A DNA stretch of 7,158 nucleotides, taken from contig CANGMU010000117.1 of the NCBI GenBank assembly GCA_947454665.1, positions 1 through 7,158 on the forward strand. Direction: 5' to 3'. The notes beneath the pieces are model-generated. The model was not told where the DNA came from, searched no databases, and saw only the letters and a list, made by a program, of their open reading frames with translations. Position numbers and translations under genes: made by a program. The DNA comes from Pseudomonadota bacterium (lineage in GTDB: Bacteria > Pseudomonadota > Gammaproteobacteria > Steroidobacterales > Steroidobacteraceae). This document shows, piece after piece, positions 5,482 to 7,158 of this stretch (positions are counted from its first letter, which is position 1; the number at the start of each line of letters is the position of its first letter).

Positions 5482-6499
5482 GGGCAGTTGCTCCTCTGAG
5501 TGTCCAGTTCAGCAGCAAGGTCGCGAGCAAGAGCACGGCGGCGCCGGCGTTGTGCGCCGTGGCCAGGCCCAGCGGGAAGGCATGCAGCACCATCACGATG
5601 CCGATCGTCAGTTGCAGGGCCAGCGCGGCGAGCACGGCCCTGGCCGCGAGGCGAGGCGCCCGACCGGCACCGCTGCGCACGGCGGTGATCGCAGCGAACA
5701 GCAAGGCGAGCGTAGCGACGATCGCGCCGAGGCGATGCGTGAAATGGATGGCGACGCGCGCAGCCAGATCCAGCACACCGCCTTCGTAATTGACGCCGAG
5801 GCCACGCCACAACACGAAGCCATCGTGGAAATCGGCTGCCGGCCACCACTGCGCCTGGCAGGTCGGCAGGTCCGGGCAGGCAATCGCCGCGTAGTTGGTG
5901 CTGGTCCAGCCACCGAGCAGGATCTGGATGACCAGTGCGACCAGGCCGATCGCGGCCGCCCGCTTGGCGAGCCTCAGTCGATCCACGTCGGGCTTTGGCA
6001 CTGCAAGGGTCGTGGGCTTCGGTTCACGCAGCGACAGCCACAGCCACCACAGTACCGAGACCGTGAGCAGCCCGAAGGCCAGGTGCGAGGTGACGATGAT
6101 CGGCTTCACCTTCCAGGTGACGGTGAGCATGCCGAGAATGCCTTGGAACACGACCAATCCGACCAGGGCCCAGGGCAGTCGCCGTGGCATGCGCGGTTCG
6201 CGCCGCCAGAGCAGACTCAAGCCTGCGATGGTCACGATGATCAGACCCAGTGCCGAGGCCGCATAGCGATGGATCATTTCGCGCCAGGCCTTGCCCACTT
6301 CAAGCGGCGCGTCTGGCGTGCCGGCGTTGGCGGCTTGCGCACCCAGCGGCGTGACATGGCCATAGCAGCCCGGCCAGTCCGGGCAGCCCAGGCCGGCATA
6401 GGTCAGGCGCACATAGGCACCGAACACGACGACGCAGAGTCCGAGCAGGACTCCGGCGATGGCGAGACGGCGCAGCAGGCTGATGCGGTTCATGGTCAT
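5462..6499 (-). CDS. ctaA: Heme A synthase (CtaA/COX15)
   Basis: This membrane enzyme oxidises the C8 methyl group of heme O to a formyl group, making heme A for aa3-type cytochrome c oxidase. The 345-residue product has eight hydrophobic segments arranged as two related four-helix halves. Half one carries VRLTYAGLGCPDWPGCYG (30-47, C39 and C45), EMIHRY (74-79, E74 and H77) and TSHLA with H139. Half two carries GGWTSTNYAAIACPDLPTC (196-214, C208 and C214), HFTHRLGA (252-259, H255) and ATAHNAGA with H316. H77, H139, H255 and H316 match the conserved heme-ligand histidines, and E74 the essential glutamate; the cysteine pairs are typical. The ATG overlaps the upstream stop as ATGA and has no good ribosome binding site of its own, so coupled translation is likely. 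A second ATG two codons downstream is possible. The heme O synthase gene that often follows is absent here; the next gene is the B3 lactamase. Confidence 0.97.
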   Translation of the reverse strand: MTMNRISLLRRLAIAGVLLGLCVVVFGAYVRLTYAGLGCPDWPGCYGHVTPLGAQAANAGTPDAPLEVGKAWREMIHRYAASALGLIIVTIAGLSLLWRREPRMPRRLPWALVGLVVFQGILGMLTVTWKVKPIIVTSHLAFGLLTVSVLWWLWLSLREPKPTTLAVPKPDVDRLRLAKRAAAIGLVALVIQILLGGWTSTNYAAIACPDLPTCQAQWWPAADFHDGFVLWRGLGVNYEGGVLDLAARVAIHFTHRLGAIVATLALLFAAITAVRSGAGRAPRLAARAVLAALALQLTIGIVMVLHAFPLGLATAHNAGAAVLLLATLLLNWTLRGATAHGDIDR

Positions 6500-7059
6500 C
6501 CGATGTGCGAAAGCTTGAGGAGCTTCTTCAGGTCGGTCAGCAGCCCCTTCGGTGGTTGATGGACATCGTAGCGGAGCACCAGGTTCCCCAGCGGATCGAC
6601 GACGAACAGCGTGTTTGCGCGCTCCTGTTCCGGGAACGCCGCCACGAGTTTCGAGACGGCGGCGTCCGGCACCTCGATCAGCTTGAGACCCGGATGCGCG
6701 GTTTCAAGGTATTTCCGGTCGCAGCATTCGCCCGTGGCGATGAAGAAGCGGTCCACGCGCTTCATCTCCTGGTTCAGCGAGAGGCGGGTCTGCCGCGCAA
6801 AGATCAGCGATTCGCGGCAGTCCGCATCGCACGCGCCGTTACCGACGTAGACCAGCGACCACTTGCCGTCGCGGAATTCCTTCGCGTCGTCCGGCAGCGG
6901 CTGGACCGGATCGAACAGGTCGCCGTTGTTCGTCTGGCCGACGGGGCGCCACTGCGCGCCGTAGTACAGGAAGAACGCCACAGCCACGGGCAGGAAGAAC
7001 ATGACGATCAGGATGTACAGCGTGCGGCGATTGCCGTGCTGGGCGGGCGATTCGGTCAT
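6496..7059 (-). CDS. Single-pass membrane thioredoxin-like protein of the cytochrome oxidase assembly cluster
   Basis: From ATG 7059 the product is 187 residues. A short cytoplasmic start is followed by one membrane segment (about 13-34, TLYILIVMFFLPVAVAFFLYY), then a periplasmic domain. That domain has GKWSLVYVGNGACDADC (65-81) with a CxxxC pair C77/C81, ECCDRKY (111-117) with C112/C113, and TLFVVDPLGNLVLRYD (150-165), the thioredoxin-fold strand pattern seen in SCO-type copper chaperones. It lies between SURF1 and ctaA, the position of the uncharacterised PA0111 protein in Pseudomonas. A role in copper delivery or redox maintenance for cytochrome oxidase is inferred. It is not a standard SCO protein: the CxxxC is not followed by proline and the SCO metal histidine is not obvious. 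A longer frame to 7122 is rejected because it would overlap SURF1, while ATG 7059 sits in a TGATG junction with it. Confidence 0.82.
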   Translation of the reverse strand: MTESPAQHGNRRTLYILIVMFFLPVAVAFFLYYGAQWRPVGQTNNGDLFDPVQPLPDDAKEFRDGKWSLVYVGNGACDADCRESLIFARQTRLSLNQEMKRVDRFFIATGECCDRKYLETAHPGLKLIEVPDAAVSKLVAAFPEQERANTLFVVDPLGNLVLRYDVHQPPKGLLTDLKKLLKLSHIG

Positions 7060-7158
7060 CAGCGTTTCTCGAGGTTCAGGAATACGAAGAGCAGCAGCGC
7101 CAGTCCCGCAAAGGACCACCACTGGATGGCATACGAATAATTGCGGGCCGGTTCGAAG
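7059..7158 (-). CDS. surf1: SURF1-family cytochrome oxidase assembly protein, C-terminal 32 residues (5' end outside window)
   Basis: The complete codons run from 7157 to the TGA at 7061-7059. The fragment contains NYSYAIQWWSFAGLALLLFV followed by FLNLEKR. This is the characteristic SURF1 ending: a tyrosine and QW motif leading into the second transmembrane helix and a short basic tail. SURF1 proteins help insert heme a into subunit I of aa3 oxidases. The stop shares its last base with the ATG of the next gene. The identification rests on a short stretch but is supported by gene order (SURF1, thioredoxin-like protein, ctaA). Confidence 0.85.
   Translation of the reverse strand, partial: FEPARNYSYAIQWWSFAGLALLLFVFLNLEKR

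Noticed and set aside
3856..5499. Two rightward open frames (3856-4575 and 4711-5499) opposite the jelly-roll protein and the lactamase
   Set aside because: Both are shadows of supported leftward genes. The lactamase zinc motifs settle the coding strand for the second.
5339..6559. 406-codon rightward open frame opposite ctaA and the lactamase
   Set aside because: It is antisense to two well-identified genes, rich in Arg, Gln, Gly and Asp, with no domain or plausible ribosome binding site. Such frames are expected in GC-rich DNA.
7060..7122. N-terminal extension of the thioredoxin-like protein
   Set aside because: It would overlap the SURF1 coding end in another frame; ATG 7059 directly at the SURF1 stop is the natural start.
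1..7158. CRISPR array, tRNA, integron or insertion sequence
   Set aside because: No regularly spaced direct repeats, cloverleaf sequence, attC-like site, transposase or integrase motif was seen on either strand.

Overview
The window is a GC-rich, densely packed bacterial chromosome segment. RecG, UbiA and a SURF1/CtaA (COX15) cytochrome c oxidase assembly cluster all look proteobacterial. The order SURF1, small Cys-rich membrane protein, heme A synthase is the order I know from Pseudomonas and related Gammaproteobacteria, so a gammaproteobacterium (or close relative) is the best guess. No tRNA, rRNA, CRISPR array, insertion sequence or phage gene is visible.

Layout. Three genes read rightward: the 3' end of recG (1-435), ubiA (about 425-1285) and a secreted SMP-30/gluconolactonase-like beta-propeller protein (1306-2319). 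Everything from 7158 back to 2341 reads leftward and meets the first group tail to tail, with only 21 bases between stop codons. In transcription order the leftward group is: SURF1 3' end (7158-7059), a single-pass membrane thioredoxin-like protein (7059-6496), heme A synthase ctaA/cox15 (6499-5462), a subclass B3 metallo-beta-lactamase (5481-4606), a 90-base gap holding a perfect 10-bp inverted repeat, then three exported proteins of unknown function (4515-3820, 3820-3038, 3024-2341).

How the genes relate. The SURF1, thioredoxin-like and ctaA products assemble heme-copper cytochrome c oxidase, and their junctions overlap (TGATG, ATGA), so they are probably translated together. The beta-lactamase start codon lies inside the end of ctaA, which ties a canonical-looking B3 enzyme to a respiratory assembly operon at the place where a heme O synthase gene (ctaB/cyoE) often lies. 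The last three genes form a secreted-protein operon. Two of them are divergent paralogues sharing a CWPHG[IL]PR motif, a C-terminal cysteine and an aligned HExxH. On the right-reading side, UbiA serves ubiquinone synthesis and the downstream propeller protein is probably co-transcribed with it.

The most interesting points are the B3 lactamase fused by overlap to ctaA, the paralogue pair with the zincin-like HExxH, and the inverted repeat separating the two halves of the leftward group. All family assignments come from reading motifs by eye, without database searches.
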